The notes: a model not told the origin generated them from the sequence alone. 39,357 nt of DNA from Helicobacteraceae bacterium (GCA_031268655.1 JAIRWX010000074.1:1-39357), one strand, 5' to 3'; positions 27,854-38,545 are shown, counted from the first letter of the stretch. Numbers and translations: made by a program.

Positions 27854-28348
27854 ATGCCTCGTTTGCTTGGTTTGGCGATATGCGCCGTTTGTCTGTCGTT
27901 TGCCGACAATTTCATAGAATCAAAGGCTTGGGTTCAGGAGGACTCGCTGCTAATCGATCAGGGTTTTCCCGTCGAAGAGAGCGTTGCGAAGCCGCCGCTT
28001 ACCATGCCAAAAACGCCCTTGCCCTCTATAGAGCCGATCTTACAAAACGAAACGGGTCGCGTAGCGCCGCCGCGAGAGCCGAACTTTCAGATCGAAGAAA
28101 AAAGCGCGCAAGGCGAGACGTCGCCCGCGTTTTGGGTGCAGATCGGGGCTTTTGCAAACGCGCAAAGCGCGATCGATCTCGGCGCTATATTGACCGCCCA
28201 AGGCTACAACGTCGAGGTGTTCGCAAAAGATCTTAGCCGCGTGGTCATCGGTCCCTATGCGTCGGTAAACGAAGCCGAAGATTCTTTGCGCCAAGTAAAA
28301 GCGAGCGAGCCGGACGCATTTATCACGACAACCGAGCGTCTCAAGTAG
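27854..28348 (+). CDS. SPOR-domain exported protein
   Basis: Signal peptide; C-terminal FWVQIGAFANAQSAIDLGAILTAQGYNVEVFAKDLSRVVIGPYASVNEAEDSL. Confidence 0.85.
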   Translation: MPRLLGLAICAVCLSFADNFIESKAWVQEDSLLIDQGFPVEESVAKPPLTMPKTPLPSIEPILQNETGRVAPPREPNFQIEEKSAQGETSPAFWVQIGAFANAQSAIDLGAILTAQGYNVEVFAKDLSRVVIGPYASVNEAEDSLRQVKASEPDAFITTTERLK

Positions 28349-28351
28349 CCG

Positions 28352-29131
28352 ATGAGCTTAGATTTGTTTCTTTACTGCATTGTCGCGAGCGCGAGCGCGT
28401 ATCTTTGCGTAAATCCAAACGTTAGGCGGTTTGTCAAGCGCATAGCGCGCCAAGAGTTCAGAAAAAATCCAAACGCGCCGCAAATCAATCCCGATCGGTT
28501 AAGAGCTTTGTCGCTCGGGTTGATCTGTTGCGAGGAGATCGGCGCGTTTGCGGACAGCTTGGCGACGGGTTTAAGCGCCAATCGAATTGAGTTGGAGCTA
28601 AAAAAATGGGGCGTTAGCGATAAAGCGGGCGCGATCGCAACGCTTAACTGGCTGATAAAAAGCGGCGATCGCGCCTCTTTTGACGATATTTTGTCGTTCG
28701 CGCTCAAGTATTCCAATAAACGCGAGCGAAGAGAAGCCCTCCGAGCGCGATACAAAGAGAACGCGCCGCCATTTATAGACTGCGTCGATCGTCTTGCGAA
28801 GGCGATCGCGAACAAACGCAAACATTCCGTATTGCCAATCGGCGAAATATCTCTGAAAAGAGGGATTTTAGCGTGGGACGCGGGCAGACTGATCGCCTTG
28901 ACGCGCATATCGTATGAACAAGGCTATATAGAGGAAGAGACCGCTTGGGCGATTATCGACAACGCGTACGACGCGACGATCGCGCGTTACGACGATTGGC
29001 GCGAGTTTGCCAACGGCTATTTAACGGGCGCGGCTATGGCTGTTGGTTTAGCGAGGCTGAACGCGTCCTATTCGATCGCAAAAAGCGCGCTTAACGGCGG
29101 CGAATGGAGCGTTACGCCGCTCAAACGATAA
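28352..29131 (+). CDS. DUF1266 family protein
   Basis: AWDAGRLIALTRISYEQGYIEEETAWAIIDNAYDATIARYDDWREFANGYLTGAAM resembles DUF1266. Confidence 0.7.
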   Translation: MSLDLFLYCIVASASAYLCVNPNVRRFVKRIARQEFRKNPNAPQINPDRLRALSLGLICCEEIGAFADSLATGLSANRIELELKKWGVSDKAGAIATLNWLIKSGDRASFDDILSFALKYSNKRERREALRARYKENAPPFIDCVDRLAKAIANKRKHSVLPIGEISLKRGILAWDAGRLIALTRISYEQGYIEEETAWAIIDNAYDATIARYDDWREFANGYLTGAAMAVGLARLNASYSIAKSALNGGEWSVTPLKR

Positions 29132-29231
29132 CCGAGAAGATCGCCGACGCGACAGAACCTTTTCGCCATACGCGCAAAGCTGACGATCAAACTGCGCTTT
29201 TGCTAAGATCGCCGTATATTTAAGGAGTGTT

Positions 29232-30011
29232 ATGAATACGCTTATCATCGGTACATCGACCTTCAAAAGCCGTCTGATCATAGGCAGCGGCAAATACAAG
29301 GATTTCCAAACCACCCGCGAGGCGGCGATCGCAAGCGGCGCGGGACTGATTACCGTCGCGGTTCGGCGCGTTAATATCGTTAATCAAAACGAAGAAAACC
29401 TGCTTGATTATTTCAAAGACTTAGATATAAAACTACTGCCAAACAGCGCCGGTTGCGCGAGCGCCGACGAAGCGGTCTCCACCTTTCGTTTAACGCGCGA
29501 GGCGACGGGCATAAATCTCGTCAAATTAGAGGTGATCGGCGATATGGCGAAAACCTTGTATCCCGACGCGATTGAGACGTTAACGGCGTGCGAAATTCTC
29601 GCCAAAGACGGTTTTCAGACGATGGTCTATACGACAGACGATCCGATTATGGCAAAGCGGCTCGAAAACGTCGGCGCGGCGGCTGTGATGCCGCTTGCGA
29701 GCGCGATCGGCAGCGCTCAGGGGATACAAAACCGCTTCAATGTGATATTTGTCAAAGAAGCGGTGCGAGTTCCCGTTATTGTGGACGCGGGCGTCGGGTG
29801 CGCGTCCGACGCGGCGATAGCGATGGAGCTCGGCGCGGACGGCGTGCTGACAAATACGGCGATCGCGTTGGCGCAAAATCCGGTTTTAATGGCGCGGGCG
29901 ATGAAAAACGCCGTGATAGCGGGACGGCAGAGCTATCTCGCGGGACGAACCGCAAAGAAAATGTATGCCTCCGCTTCGTCGCCAAGCGAGGGGATCGCTT
30001 CGCTCTCTTAA
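29232..30011 (+). CDS. thiG: Thiazole synthase
   Basis: [87 protein letters not shown]. Confidence 0.96.
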   Translation: MNTLIIGTSTFKSRLIIGSGKYKDFQTTREAAIASGAGLITVAVRRVNIVNQNEENLLDYFKDLDIKLLPNSAGCASADEAVSTFRLTREATGINLVKLEVIGDMAKTLYPDAIETLTACEILAKDGFQTMVYTTDDPIMAKRLENVGAAAVMPLASAIGSAQGIQNRFNVIFVKEAVRVPVIVDAGVGCASDAAIAMELGADGVLTNTAIALAQNPVLMARAMKNAVIAGRQSYLAGRTAKKMYASASSPSEGIASLS

Positions 30012-30106
30012 GCGCTTTTGCTTCTTCTTCGTTTGAAAACGCTCGAAGCGCCGAACAAGCGGGTTTTACCAAACGAGAGCGCAATGTCGAGCGATTTTCT
30101 TAAAGC

Positions 30107-30418
30107 CTGTCCGTATTCGGACCTATACTTTGGATTATCGGGGCGCTTGCCGATCGGTTTGAACCGTATTTTATCTTGCAAGCGGGCGCGGAGAACGCGA
30201 TACGGCTTCACGCCGCTAAAGGTTTAGGACCGAGCTCTATCGCGCGGAAATTTAACGAGCTAGGCGTTCTCAACGCCAACCGTGATAGATGGCAAGCGGA
30301 CGAAATAGCAAAAATAGCCTTCACTTCGCTTAAAACTACGACAGAGGAGGCTGCGGACGAGGAACTAGACCCGCGGGGGTCTTATTTCGATAGATTACAC
30401 GGGAAGGAGGGCGGCTGA
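30107..30418 (+). pseudogene. Helix-turn-helix-like/recombinase-like fragment
   Basis: Frame reads PILWIIGALADRFEPYFILQAGAENAIRLHAAKGLGPSSIARKFNELGVLNANRDRWQADEIAKIAF with no ATG; track begins internally at 30176. Resembles the 'GxSxxxIAxxLNxxGI...W' HTH of serine recombinases. Confidence 0.35.
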
Positions 30419-30740
30419 TTTTACGAAGCGCCCCGCAATCGTCGGCGGTCGCGGGGCTTGACATATACGTCTGAAATCGCTAACGCGCGCTTGAAACTTT
30501 GGCGGCTTTGGCTTTTGCGACCGCTGTTAAACGCTTTTAATACGGCGCTTAACAGGCTTTTACGACGTTTCAAATTTCCGCGCAGAGTGCTTCGCAATCG
30601 TCCGATTTGGGCGAAATGTAGCGCAGCGATCCCTAAAATATCCCGCGATCGGCGCAAATCGCGCAATTTCACCCAGCTTCACGCGCGCCTCACGTTTGGA
30701 TCGTAATGTAGCCCCGCACATTTATTTAAGGAGTTCATTT

Positions 30741-31178
30741 ATGAAACGGATTTTTTTGTGCGCCGCAATTTTGGCGGCGCTTTCAGTTGCGGGTTTCGCG
30801 AATTGGCAGCGCGATCACTCTTTTTTCGACGATAAATCGCTGAATTTAAGCGAGGCGCAAAAAGAAAAGTTGCAGACTCTACGATCGACTTGCGCGGAAT
30901 CGCCCAAGAATGTCGATCGATCGGGCGCAAAGAGCGATTTTGCCGACGCTTTCAAAGCGGAAAATTTTGATCGCGCCGCGTTTTTAGCCGCCGCGACCGC
31001 TAACGCGACGAAACATGCGGAGGAACGCGCGAACTTTTTAGCCGAGTTGCACGCGGTTTTCACGCCGGAGCAGCGCGAGGTTTTTGCGCAGAATTTGGAT
31101 CAACGAGGCGATCGGCGCGACGGCTTTGGCTTTTGCGGTACTCATAAATCGCGCGGCGTAAGCGGCGATCAAAAATAG
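30741..31178 (+). CDS. Spy/CpxP-like periplasmic protein (LTxxQ type)
   Basis: AAGGAG at 30728 then ATG 30741; signal peptide MKRIFLCAAILAALSVAGFA; LSEAQKEKLQTLR and FTPEQREVF. Confidence 0.75.
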   Translation: MKRIFLCAAILAALSVAGFANWQRDHSFFDDKSLNLSEAQKEKLQTLRSTCAESPKNVDRSGAKSDFADAFKAENFDRAAFLAAATANATKHAEERANFLAELHAVFTPEQREVFAQNLDQRGDRRDGFGFCGTHKSRGVSGDQK

Positions 31179-31424
31179 CGATGGCGCTTTGCGATCGGCG
31201 CGAATACAAGCGTTGATCAGGCGCGAAAAGCGATGAAGCGCAAAAGCTAAACGGCGGCGTTTGATCGCGCGGCGTTTTGGCGAAATCTCGCGTCCTAAAA
31301 TTTATACGGGAAATTTATACGGGCGACGACGCTTGTCGTTTCCCGTCGCTTTTGACTTGCGCCTGTCCGCAGGAAAACTTTGGTAAAATACAGCTTTGAA
31401 AAAAAATTAGTTTAAGGAGTTAAG

Positions 31425-31958
31425 ATGAAATCAATTAGAGCGCTGTTTGTTATAGGGCTATTGACGGGTTCGCTTTTTGCGGCGGATTACGCTTTTGCGC
31501 CGACAAGAGGCGGAGTCGAGTTTACGGTCAACCATCGCCTGCTGGGCGCGGTGAACGGCAGATTCGACAAATTTGACGGGACGATCGTTATCGACGCGGG
31601 CGCGGTCAAGGCGCTGAACGGAAGCGCGGATGTCGCGTCGATCAACACCGATAACGTTAAACGCGACGAGCATCTGAAAAACGGCGATTTTTTTGACGAG
31701 CCGAAATTTCCCAAAATTTCGTTCGTCTCAAAATCGGCGAGTGGCGACGAGCTGACGGGCGATCTGACTATCCGCGATATAACAAAGCCCGTAACTTTTA
31801 AGGTCAAACGCGATCTCGAAAGCGGTAAAACGGGCGATATATATTCGCTGACGGGACAGATCAAGCGCAGTGATTTTCAGATCGGCGATTCGATTACGAC
31901 CAACGCGCAAATCAGCGACGACGTAGTCGTCAAACTGCAAATCAGACCCGCTATTTAA
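31425..31958 (+). CDS. YceI family periplasmic protein
   Basis: Signal peptide; FTVNHRLLGAVNGRFDKFDGTIVID; RDEHLKNGDFFDEPKFPKISFVS; LTIRDITKPVTFKV. Confidence 0.92.
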   Translation: MKSIRALFVIGLLTGSLFAADYAFAPTRGGVEFTVNHRLLGAVNGRFDKFDGTIVIDAGAVKALNGSADVASINTDNVKRDEHLKNGDFFDEPKFPKISFVSKSASGDELTGDLTIRDITKPVTFKVKRDLESGKTGDIYSLTGQIKRSDFQIGDSITTNAQISDDVVVKLQIRPAI

Positions 31959-31969
31959 GCGTTAAACGC

Positions 31970-31989
31970 CCCGCCGCGATCGCGGCGGG
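31970..31989. terminator. 20-nt perfect palindrome CCCGCCGCGATCGCGGCGGG after yceI
   Basis: Fully self-complementary, 11 nt downstream of the yceI stop, with GCGATCGC at its centre. Confidence 0.55.
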
Positions 31990-32234
31990 AGAAGCGACGA
32001 CAAACGCGACTCGCAAAATATCTTTGCTTTGTTTGACGCGGCGCTGCAAATTAGTATTTGCCTCGCCGATATCCTATCGAAAGAAAACCCTAAAGCGTAA
32101 TGCGATAAACCCCGAGCTTCATTCCAAGATATTCGGTTTCTCAAGTTTGTGTCCGCGCGCAACGCCGCTTCTTGCTACGACATTTCCTTGCATACTTTCA
32201 GTTTAACGGATAATTTCAAAGGTAAAAATCATAG

Positions 32235-33857
32235 CTAAGACCTTACGCCGCCAAAGGATTGCGAGCCGTCGATCAACGCGATCGGCGCCGCGCCCGCCGC
32301 TGATTTGTCGCCGCCAAGCGCGTAGGTAGGGTAAGCGATAACGATGCCGTCGGCGGCGTTAAACGCCTCGACTATCTCGGCGCTGATCGCGCTTCGCAAA
32401 GATAGCGTGGAGTATGAGTTGGTCAGATACCATACGCTGACCTTAACCCCGTACGGGCAGACAAAAGTAAACGCGCGCGGCTCGACGCCGACAGCGCGAA
32501 GGTTAAAGCGCGTTCGTAAATTGTTGTAGTGTTTACGGGTCTGATCGGCATAGCCTATGGCGTGTTTCGCGGCGATCTCTTTCGCGATTTTCCGCGCCTT
32601 TTTGTGATTGGAGTCAAACGTAACGACGATGTCGACCCCGTCCCAAACCGTCTGCATTTCGCCGTAGGTGTAGTTTTGAATGATATTGGTAAAGACGTAG
32701 TTGTTTGGGATATGGATAATTCGTCCCGCCCTGCGGTTTTGATCGTAGGTGGCGAGCGTTATGTCCTCAAAAAGCATTATGCGCGTCAAACCTATCTCTA
32801 AAATATCCCCGACAACCGTATCTCCGTCGCGCACGATGCGAACGCGATCGCCGATATGCGCCGAGCCGCCAATCACGATTACAAGCCAGCCGAGCAGGCT
32901 GGTAAACCAATCTTTCATGGCGATTGCGATACCCGCCGATATAAAACCAAGCAGAGTAACGAAATAGACGATGTTGTTTATGTAGTTGAACAGTAGTATC
33001 AACACCACCAGAATAAACGAGGCAATATTGGTTGCGCGATTGATGCTAAAGACCCGATTCGCGTCCGATACGGTTCGCTTTGCCACCAGCTTCAGCAAAA
33101 ATCCCAGAGCTATAAGCGTCGCCACGGCTATAGCAATCAAGATCAGCTTGGAGACCTCCTCCTCGATCTGCGCTCTTATCTGCGCCTCGCTCGCGCTAAA
33201 ACGTTTTTCCTGAACGCTAAGCGCGGTCGCCAGCACCTCTTCAATGTTGTTCAGCGAGGCAAGCAACGCGATTGCCTCGGCGTATTTGGCGACGGCGCTC
33301 GGCAGTTTCAACTGCGCCAAAAGCGCGTTTTGCCGCTCCAGCAGCGTCTGACGCTCTCGCTCGATTGCGATCGTGGCGCGAAGCGACGTCAATCTGGATC
33401 GCTGTTCGTCGAGCGTACGCGAGCTATCGCGGATATAGGCAAGACCGCTTATGATCGCAAACGGGTTTTTCACCTCTGGCGCGTCGGGAATCGGCTCGAT
33501 CTTGGAAGCCGCATCGTACGGCGAAACGCCGACGCTTTCGCTAAGCAGCTCAAGACGTATCCGCAAAGTTTTTGCGCGTTCTTCAAGCAATTCGCGTCGC
33601 TGTTTAGACGGCGCGTCGCGTTTGTTCGCAAGCTGTTTAATCTCCGCGTCTATCTGCGCCTGCTCGGTTTGCAGAGATAAAAAATCGCGCTGATCGACAA
33701 ACCGCTTGATCCATATATTGTTGTCTAAATCCAGCCTCTCGTCAATTTTCGCAATCTGCGCCGTTAGCTCGTCCAGTTGCGTTTGCGTTATTTCATCGGC
33801 GTTAGCAAAGCAAAGCGCGATCGCGGCGATAAGAACGACAACGCGAGTCGGACTCAT
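32235..33857 (-). CDS. MscS-family mechanosensitive channel
   Basis: TM segments followed by FISAGIAIAMKDWFTSLLGWLVIVIGGSAHIGDRVRIVRDGDTVVGDILEIGLTRIMLFE and INNYVFTNIIQNYTYG-type beta domain. Confidence 0.92.
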   Translation of the reverse strand: MSPTRVVVLIAAIALCFANADEITQTQLDELTAQIAKIDERLDLDNNIWIKRFVDQRDFLSLQTEQAQIDAEIKQLANKRDAPSKQRRELLEERAKTLRIRLELLSESVGVSPYDAASKIEPIPDAPEVKNPFAIISGLAYIRDSSRTLDEQRSRLTSLRATIAIERERQTLLERQNALLAQLKLPSAVAKYAEAIALLASLNNIEEVLATALSVQEKRFSASEAQIRAQIEEEVSKLILIAIAVATLIALGFLLKLVAKRTVSDANRVFSINRATNIASFILVVLILLFNYINNIVYFVTLLGFISAGIAIAMKDWFTSLLGWLVIVIGGSAHIGDRVRIVRDGDTVVGDILEIGLTRIMLFEDITLATYDQNRRAGRIIHIPNNYVFTNIIQNYTYGEMQTVWDGVDIVVTFDSNHKKARKIAKEIAAKHAIGYADQTRKHYNNLRTRFNLRAVGVEPRAFTFVCPYGVKVSVWYLTNSYSTLSLRSAISAEIVEAFNAADGIVIAYPTYALGGDKSAAGAAPIALIDGSQSFGGVRS

Positions 33858-34900
33858 TCGCCGCCTTTTGCGATCGCGCTTATAACCAGCTCTTTGGGAA
33901 TATCGCTTACGAGCGAATAGCCGCCGATCGAGCGGGGAAGCGCGAAAGTAATTTTGTTATCGCGGGTTTTTTTGTCCAGAAACAAGAGATCGTAAAAGGC
34001 TTCGGGGTTTGGCGTTTTGTAACGCGCGCTTAATCCAAATCGTTCAAGCGCCCGCTCAATTCTTTGCGCCTCTTTCTCGCGGATCAGCTCCAGCGCCTCG
34101 GCTAAGCGGTTAGCCATTATCATACCCATAGCGACGCATTCGCCGTGCAGATACGCGCCGTAGCCGCTCTCTTTTTCAATCGCGTGTCCAAAGGTGTGTC
34201 CGTAGTTTAACGCCGCGCGCGCTCCGCTCTCTTTTTCGTCCCGCATTACGATATCGGCTTTCAAATGGATCGATTGCGCGATCGCGGCGATAAGCTCGCG
34301 CTCGTCCGACAAATTTGCGCTTTCCAGCCGTTCAAAAAACTCCCGATCCAGCGTCGCCGCCATCTTGACAATCTCCGCCGCGCCCGAATTAAACTCGCGG
34401 CGCGGCAGGCTAGTCAGCCATTTTGTATCGATATGAACGCTTTTTGGCTGATTAAAAGCGCCGATCAGATTTTTGCCGTAATCGTTATTTACGCCCGTTT
34501 TGCCGCCCGCGCTCGCGTCAACCATAGCAAGAAGCGTGGTTGGAATCTGAATAAACGAGACGCCGCGTTGATATATCGCCGCGCAAAACCCGGTCATATC
34601 TCCGATCACGCCGCCGCCAAAAGCTATCAGCAGGCTTTTGCGATCAAGCCGCAAATCGCACAGACGATCCAAAATCGCGCCGATCGTCGCAAGATTTTTA
34701 TGTTGTTCGCCGTCCTCTATAATCGCCTCGCCGATCTCAGGCGCGACGATCAGCGATCGCAGTTTCTCCAGATGCAGCGCGGCGATCGTTTTATTTGTAA
34801 CGATCGCGACTTTCATGTCAAACGTTAATCTGTCAAGATTGCCAATATATATGTTGTAGCTGTCGTCGATCCGTTTATTCAGGTTTATATTTATAATCAT
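33854..34900 (-). CDS. aroB: 3-dehydroquinate synthase
   Basis: IIEDGEQHKNLATI; AFGGGVIGDMTGFCAAIYQRGVSFIQIPTTLLAMVDASAGGKTGVNNDYGKNLIGAF; NYGHTFGHAIE; GECVAMGM. Confidence 0.97.
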   Translation of the reverse strand: MIININLNKRIDDSYNIYIGNLDRLTFDMKVAIVTNKTIAALHLEKLRSLIVAPEIGEAIIEDGEQHKNLATIGAILDRLCDLRLDRKSLLIAFGGGVIGDMTGFCAAIYQRGVSFIQIPTTLLAMVDASAGGKTGVNNDYGKNLIGAFNQPKSVHIDTKWLTSLPRREFNSGAAEIVKMAATLDREFFERLESANLSDERELIAAIAQSIHLKADIVMRDEKESGARAALNYGHTFGHAIEKESGYGAYLHGECVAMGMIMANRLAEALELIREKEAQRIERALERFGLSARYKTPNPEAFYDLLFLDKKTRDNKITFALPRSIGGYSLVSDIPKELVISAIAKGGE

Positions 34901-34908
34901 CGCCGTAT

Positions 34909-36321
34909 CTACAGCACCGGCACAAAGAGTTGATGATGCTCGGTCAAAAACGAGTACATATGTTCCGCTTGTTTTAGTTTAAGAAAATCAAGCAAACTTT
35001 TTTTTATCATTGAATGATCGAACGGGAAAAAGAGCAACAGATTTTCTCTCTGTCTGAGCGTCATAACGGCGTTGTCGTCGCCGTGCTTTACGTCGATAGT
35101 CCGCGAGTGGATCGCCGCGAGGTTTTCGTAATGCTCCAAAATCGCGCTCTCGCCTTCCTCGTCGCCTTTAGACGGATACAGCTCGATCTGCGTCGAAAGC
35201 TGCGTCGACAGATCGAACAAAACGGGCGATATCTGCTCCAGCGTCGGATTGGAGCTTACAAGCATAGCCGCGCCTTTAAGCTGGGCAATTGGTTTTTCGC
35301 CAAGTTTCCATATAGGTCTTTGCGATTTGAGCGCTAAAACTCTACTATGTTTCTTGCAAAAAAACTCGTCGCTTACGATAATAAGTCCTACATTGTAGCG
35401 CCAAAGTTCCTTCAGCAGATTTTGCTCCAAATTAAACGGGCGGTAGGCTATATCTATGAAAATATCCGCTTGTCGTACCGCCTGAAGTTTGCTTAGCAGC
35501 TTCCAGCTATCGGGATTGATTACCTTGATATAAAGCGGACGGTTTTTCAGCAATCTGTGCAGGTCTAACGCGTTTTCAAGCTCAGCGAGCGCGCGATCGT
35601 CGCGGTTTGGAGAAATATCCAGCAACAGATAGAGCGCGCGTCCGTACGGCGCGGGAAACTGCCCGCTTTCGATTTTGATGGCGCGATAGACGGTTTTTAG
35701 TATGTTGGGCTGACCCACCAACAGCAGATTGTCGCCCGGACGGATCATCAACGTTGAATACGGCAGGATCAGTTCGCCGCCGCGATAAATCGCCGCGATA
35801 TGCCATTTATTTTGCGCGATATGGCTGATGTGGCGATAGGCGTAGCTGCTGCCAAACGGCACTTTGACCTCTATAATCTCGCCTTTGCCAAGTCCTACAT
35901 ACTGCGCGCTGACGGGGATATTAGGCGTTAAAGCCATCAGGCGGTTTGCTAGCAGCTCGCCCGCCAAGACGCGCTGTAAATTGGGATCGTCCTTCGGCAG
36001 CTCCTCTAAGCCGCCCGAATCCAGCGCGTAGATCGGCAACTCGCGGCTTAACGATCGTAGGTTGTTATAGACCTGCAATACGTCGCGCGGCTCTTGCATA
36101 ACAATATAGGCGGCGGACAGCCGTTTGGAAACGACGCTCTCTAATTTGCTAAGACTCGTCGGATCAAAGCGGTAAAAGCGGCAGTAAACCGCCTCGCTCT
36201 CCACGATGGCGCCCCTATAATATACGATTGCGTATAGGTTCGCGTCCGTGTAGGCGTCCACAAGGCGTTTGACGTATCGTTCGGCGACGTCGCCGTCGGC
36301 GAGAATTAGCAATATCTTCAT
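34909..36321 (-). CDS. COG3400-type RCK/TrkA-C domain protein
   Basis: MKILLILADGDVAERYVKRL; TrkA-C-like IIEVKVPFGSSYAYRHISHI...WHIAAIYRGGELILPYSTLMIRPGDNLLLVG. Confidence 0.8.
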   Translation of the reverse strand: MKILLILADGDVAERYVKRLVDAYTDANLYAIVYYRGAIVESEAVYCRFYRFDPTSLSKLESVVSKRLSAAYIVMQEPRDVLQVYNNLRSLSRELPIYALDSGGLEELPKDDPNLQRVLAGELLANRLMALTPNIPVSAQYVGLGKGEIIEVKVPFGSSYAYRHISHIAQNKWHIAAIYRGGELILPYSTLMIRPGDNLLLVGQPNILKTVYRAIKIESGQFPAPYGRALYLLLDISPNRDDRALAELENALDLHRLLKNRPLYIKVINPDSWKLLSKLQAVRQADIFIDIAYRPFNLEQNLLKELWRYNVGLIIVSDEFFCKKHSRVLALKSQRPIWKLGEKPIAQLKGAAMLVSSNPTLEQISPVLFDLSTQLSTQIELYPSKGDEEGESAILEHYENLAAIHSRTIDVKHGDDNAVMTLRQRENLLLFFPFDHSMIKKSLLDFLKLKQAEHMYSFLTEHHQLFVPVL

Positions 36322-36348
36322 TGTCTATGATTTTAGCCGATTCTCATT

Positions 36349-37440
36349 TTACTCGCTCGGCTCGGCGTTTAACTCGCAATGCAGTATCTCCTCTAGCAAA
36401 GCGGTGGCGTAAGCGCCTTTGGGCAGATAGAAACCAAGCTCGTAATGCGCCTCTTTCGCTATATACTCTCCGCGCAAATCTTGCGGAAAAATCCATGCGT
36501 AACGCCGATCGCCGCTTGCGGGAATATCCTCGAAAAATTCGCTTTCGATCTTGCCCGCAAAGCCTTTGGAGAGCATAGTTTTACGACCGCTCAGAATGCC
36601 GGTCGGGGCTACCTCTTTGAGCGCGAATCGTTTAGCCTCTTTGGGCGCGTTTTCGGCAAAATACGGCTTGCCGTGGGGATAGTGAAGCATAAGATCGCCT
36701 TCAAACAGCTTGAAAAACTGCTCCTGCGGTTTCAGGGTCTCTACGACGTCGGCGCTTAGTTTGTACTCTTTGGCGACTTTATCCGCGCCGAAAGCCGCTA
36801 TCGCGTTTGACAGCTCCAGCCTTCGCGTAAGCCACGCGTTGAATCGCTCGCTTTGCAACGCGCCGACGAGAAAGTTTTGCATCTTGCGTCCGCGAATTTT
36901 AGCCTCGCCGTCAAGAAACGCTCTGGCTTTTTTATAGTTATCTCCGTCGCGCCCAAAACGTTGAAAACCAAAAAAATTGGGCGCGCCATTTTTCTCAACC
37001 TCTCCGATCGCGCCGTCGATTTTTTTAGCGTCGATCGCGGCGATTTTTTTAAGCCGAATAAAAAATTTATTACCCTTCAGATGTCCGATTTTCAATTTAT
37101 TGTTATGGCGGTTAATATCCAAAATCTTGATCGATGTATGCTCAAAACGCGCCAGCGCGTCTTCGAATTTCGCGGGAAACGAGAGCGTTTGGACGCTTGA
37201 CGCGCTTTTGTCTTTCAGCCCCGCGTAGCCAATATCCTTTGCTTTGATTCCGATCCGTTCGCTGAAAGCCTGCGTAGCCTCCCATGTGGAAACGCCCTTT
37301 TTTCTGATTTTGACAAATAGGTGATCGCCCGCGCCGCTCGGCTCGTATAGCGCGATCTCTTCAACTGCGAAATCTTTGTTATTTCGCGCGAAATGCGCGT
37401 TTATAGGCGAATGCGTAAGAAAAAATCCCCGTTTTTGCAT
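36349..37440 (-). CDS. truD: tRNA pseudouridine synthase TruD
   Basis: NNKDFAVEEIALYEPSGAGDHLFVKIRKKGVSTWEA; GIKAKDIGYAGLKDKSASSVQ; NFFGFQRFGRDGDN. Confidence 0.95.
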   Translation of the reverse strand: MQKRGFFLTHSPINAHFARNNKDFAVEEIALYEPSGAGDHLFVKIRKKGVSTWEATQAFSERIGIKAKDIGYAGLKDKSASSVQTLSFPAKFEDALARFEHTSIKILDINRHNNKLKIGHLKGNKFFIRLKKIAAIDAKKIDGAIGEVEKNGAPNFFGFQRFGRDGDNYKKARAFLDGEAKIRGRKMQNFLVGALQSERFNAWLTRRLELSNAIAAFGADKVAKEYKLSADVVETLKPQEQFFKLFEGDLMLHYPHGKPYFAENAPKEAKRFALKEVAPTGILSGRKTMLSKGFAGKIESEFFEDIPASGDRRYAWIFPQDLRGEYIAKEAHYELGFYLPKGAYATALLEEILHCELNAEPSE

Positions 37441-37649
37441 TGTTTATCCCTATTGAAAAACGCAAATATAGTCAATTTAGCCTAATGTACTTTGTGTTTT
37501 GATATGATTTCTCAATCGCTAATCCAAACTCGCTTGAATTAGTTCGTTATCGTCATAGCAATCAAAATATCCTTTACCTCAAGCGGTCTGGTCGCTGTTG
37601 CGTCATTTCTCGTTCGCAAAAACATTATTATCAATATATTGCCTACAAA

Positions 37650-37668
37650 TCGCAAGCGCCGCTTGCGA
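37650..37668. repeat. Inverted repeat TCGCAAGCG-c-CGCTTGCGA
   Basis: Perfect 9-bp arms in the AT-rich intergenic region. Confidence 0.75.
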
Positions 37669-37792
37669 GAAACAAATAGTTATCAACGCAAAAAATGAAA
37701 AATACTTTTGTTATTAACGCGCCCCCAGAGTAAAACCATAGATAATAGTAAATGTAAATAAGATCGCAGTTTTAACCATTAACAATTTTACC

Positions 37793-38044
37793 TTAAGTTT
37801 CTTTTGGCATATTCAAATAATACTCTTTAGAATATTCGATTTTTTTCACGAATTTCTTTACAAATATAACATAACCGTCAAAACAAAAATCCCTTATGCT
37901 GCTTACCAATAATAGTTCCTGAGAATTTTTTAATATCTTTGAATCAAATTCATCATTAAAATAGTAAATTCTTACTAATGACTTGTTATTAATATATAAA
38001 TGTATCTTTCGCTCATATATCTGTTTCATTGTTTTTGTTTCCAA
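37793..38044 (-). CDS. Hypothetical protein, AT-rich accessory gene
   Basis: 83 aa; AT-rich relative to surroundings; between truD and the Rhs locus. Function not recognised. Confidence 0.45.
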   Translation of the reverse strand: METKTMKQIYERKIHLYINNKSLVRIYYFNDEFDSKILKNSQELLLVSSIRDFCFDGYVIFVKKFVKKIEYSKEYYLNMPKET

Positions 38045-38158
38045 CTTGTAATTTTGCGATTAGATTAAGGGGGAGTTTGGACATTTTAGCGACCGATCGC
38101 GTCTTTATGTGGCGCAAGCAATACAAGGGCGGTTTTCACAAGCGCTATAGAATAAATT

Positions 38159-38545
38159 TTATTCAACTGTTAACATCCATCGCATAAATCTTAATACGCT
38201 TGCCGCTATAAATGTCCACATCATACCTATCATAAAGATCAAAAATGCTAGATAGCTAAAAGGCGGTTTGCCTTCGATCGATTCCATCATTTTATCATAA
38301 ACCCACCTGCGCCAAACGGTATAAGGGAGTAAAAACATAATGCAACATAAGAAAGCCACTATCAAAAAAGTGCTGTCTCTTAAACTAGCAAAAAAGACGA
38401 CACCCATAATAAAAGCTACAAGTATGCTCTTATCTCTTAGTGATTCAATCTTTTCAATTCCATGCTTTTTGAACGTTTTTATTGAAACGTATATGCATAT
38501 AATCACAGCCGAGAAAATGATAGAGTAGTGTAGTAACAACGGCAT
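38159..38545 (-). CDS. Predicted 4-TM membrane protein, candidate Rhs immunity protein
   Basis: 128 aa with four hydrophobic stretches; starts 12 nt after the Rhs stop on the same strand. Confidence 0.6.
   Translation of the reverse strand: MPLLLHYSIIFSAVIICIYVSIKTFKKHGIEKIESLRDKSILVAFIMGVVFFASLRDSTFLIVAFLCCIMFLLPYTVWRRWVYDKMMESIEGKPPFSYLAFLIFMIGMMWTFIAASVLRFMRWMLTVE

Noticed and set aside
29232-30011. Orphan thiG without thiS/thiF/thiH nearby as a sign of an unusual thiamin pathway
   Set aside because: Scattered thi genes are common; the missing genes may simply be elsewhere in the genome.
34265-34828. 187-aa plus-strand ORF inside aroB
   Set aside because: Antisense shadow of aroB, no motif.
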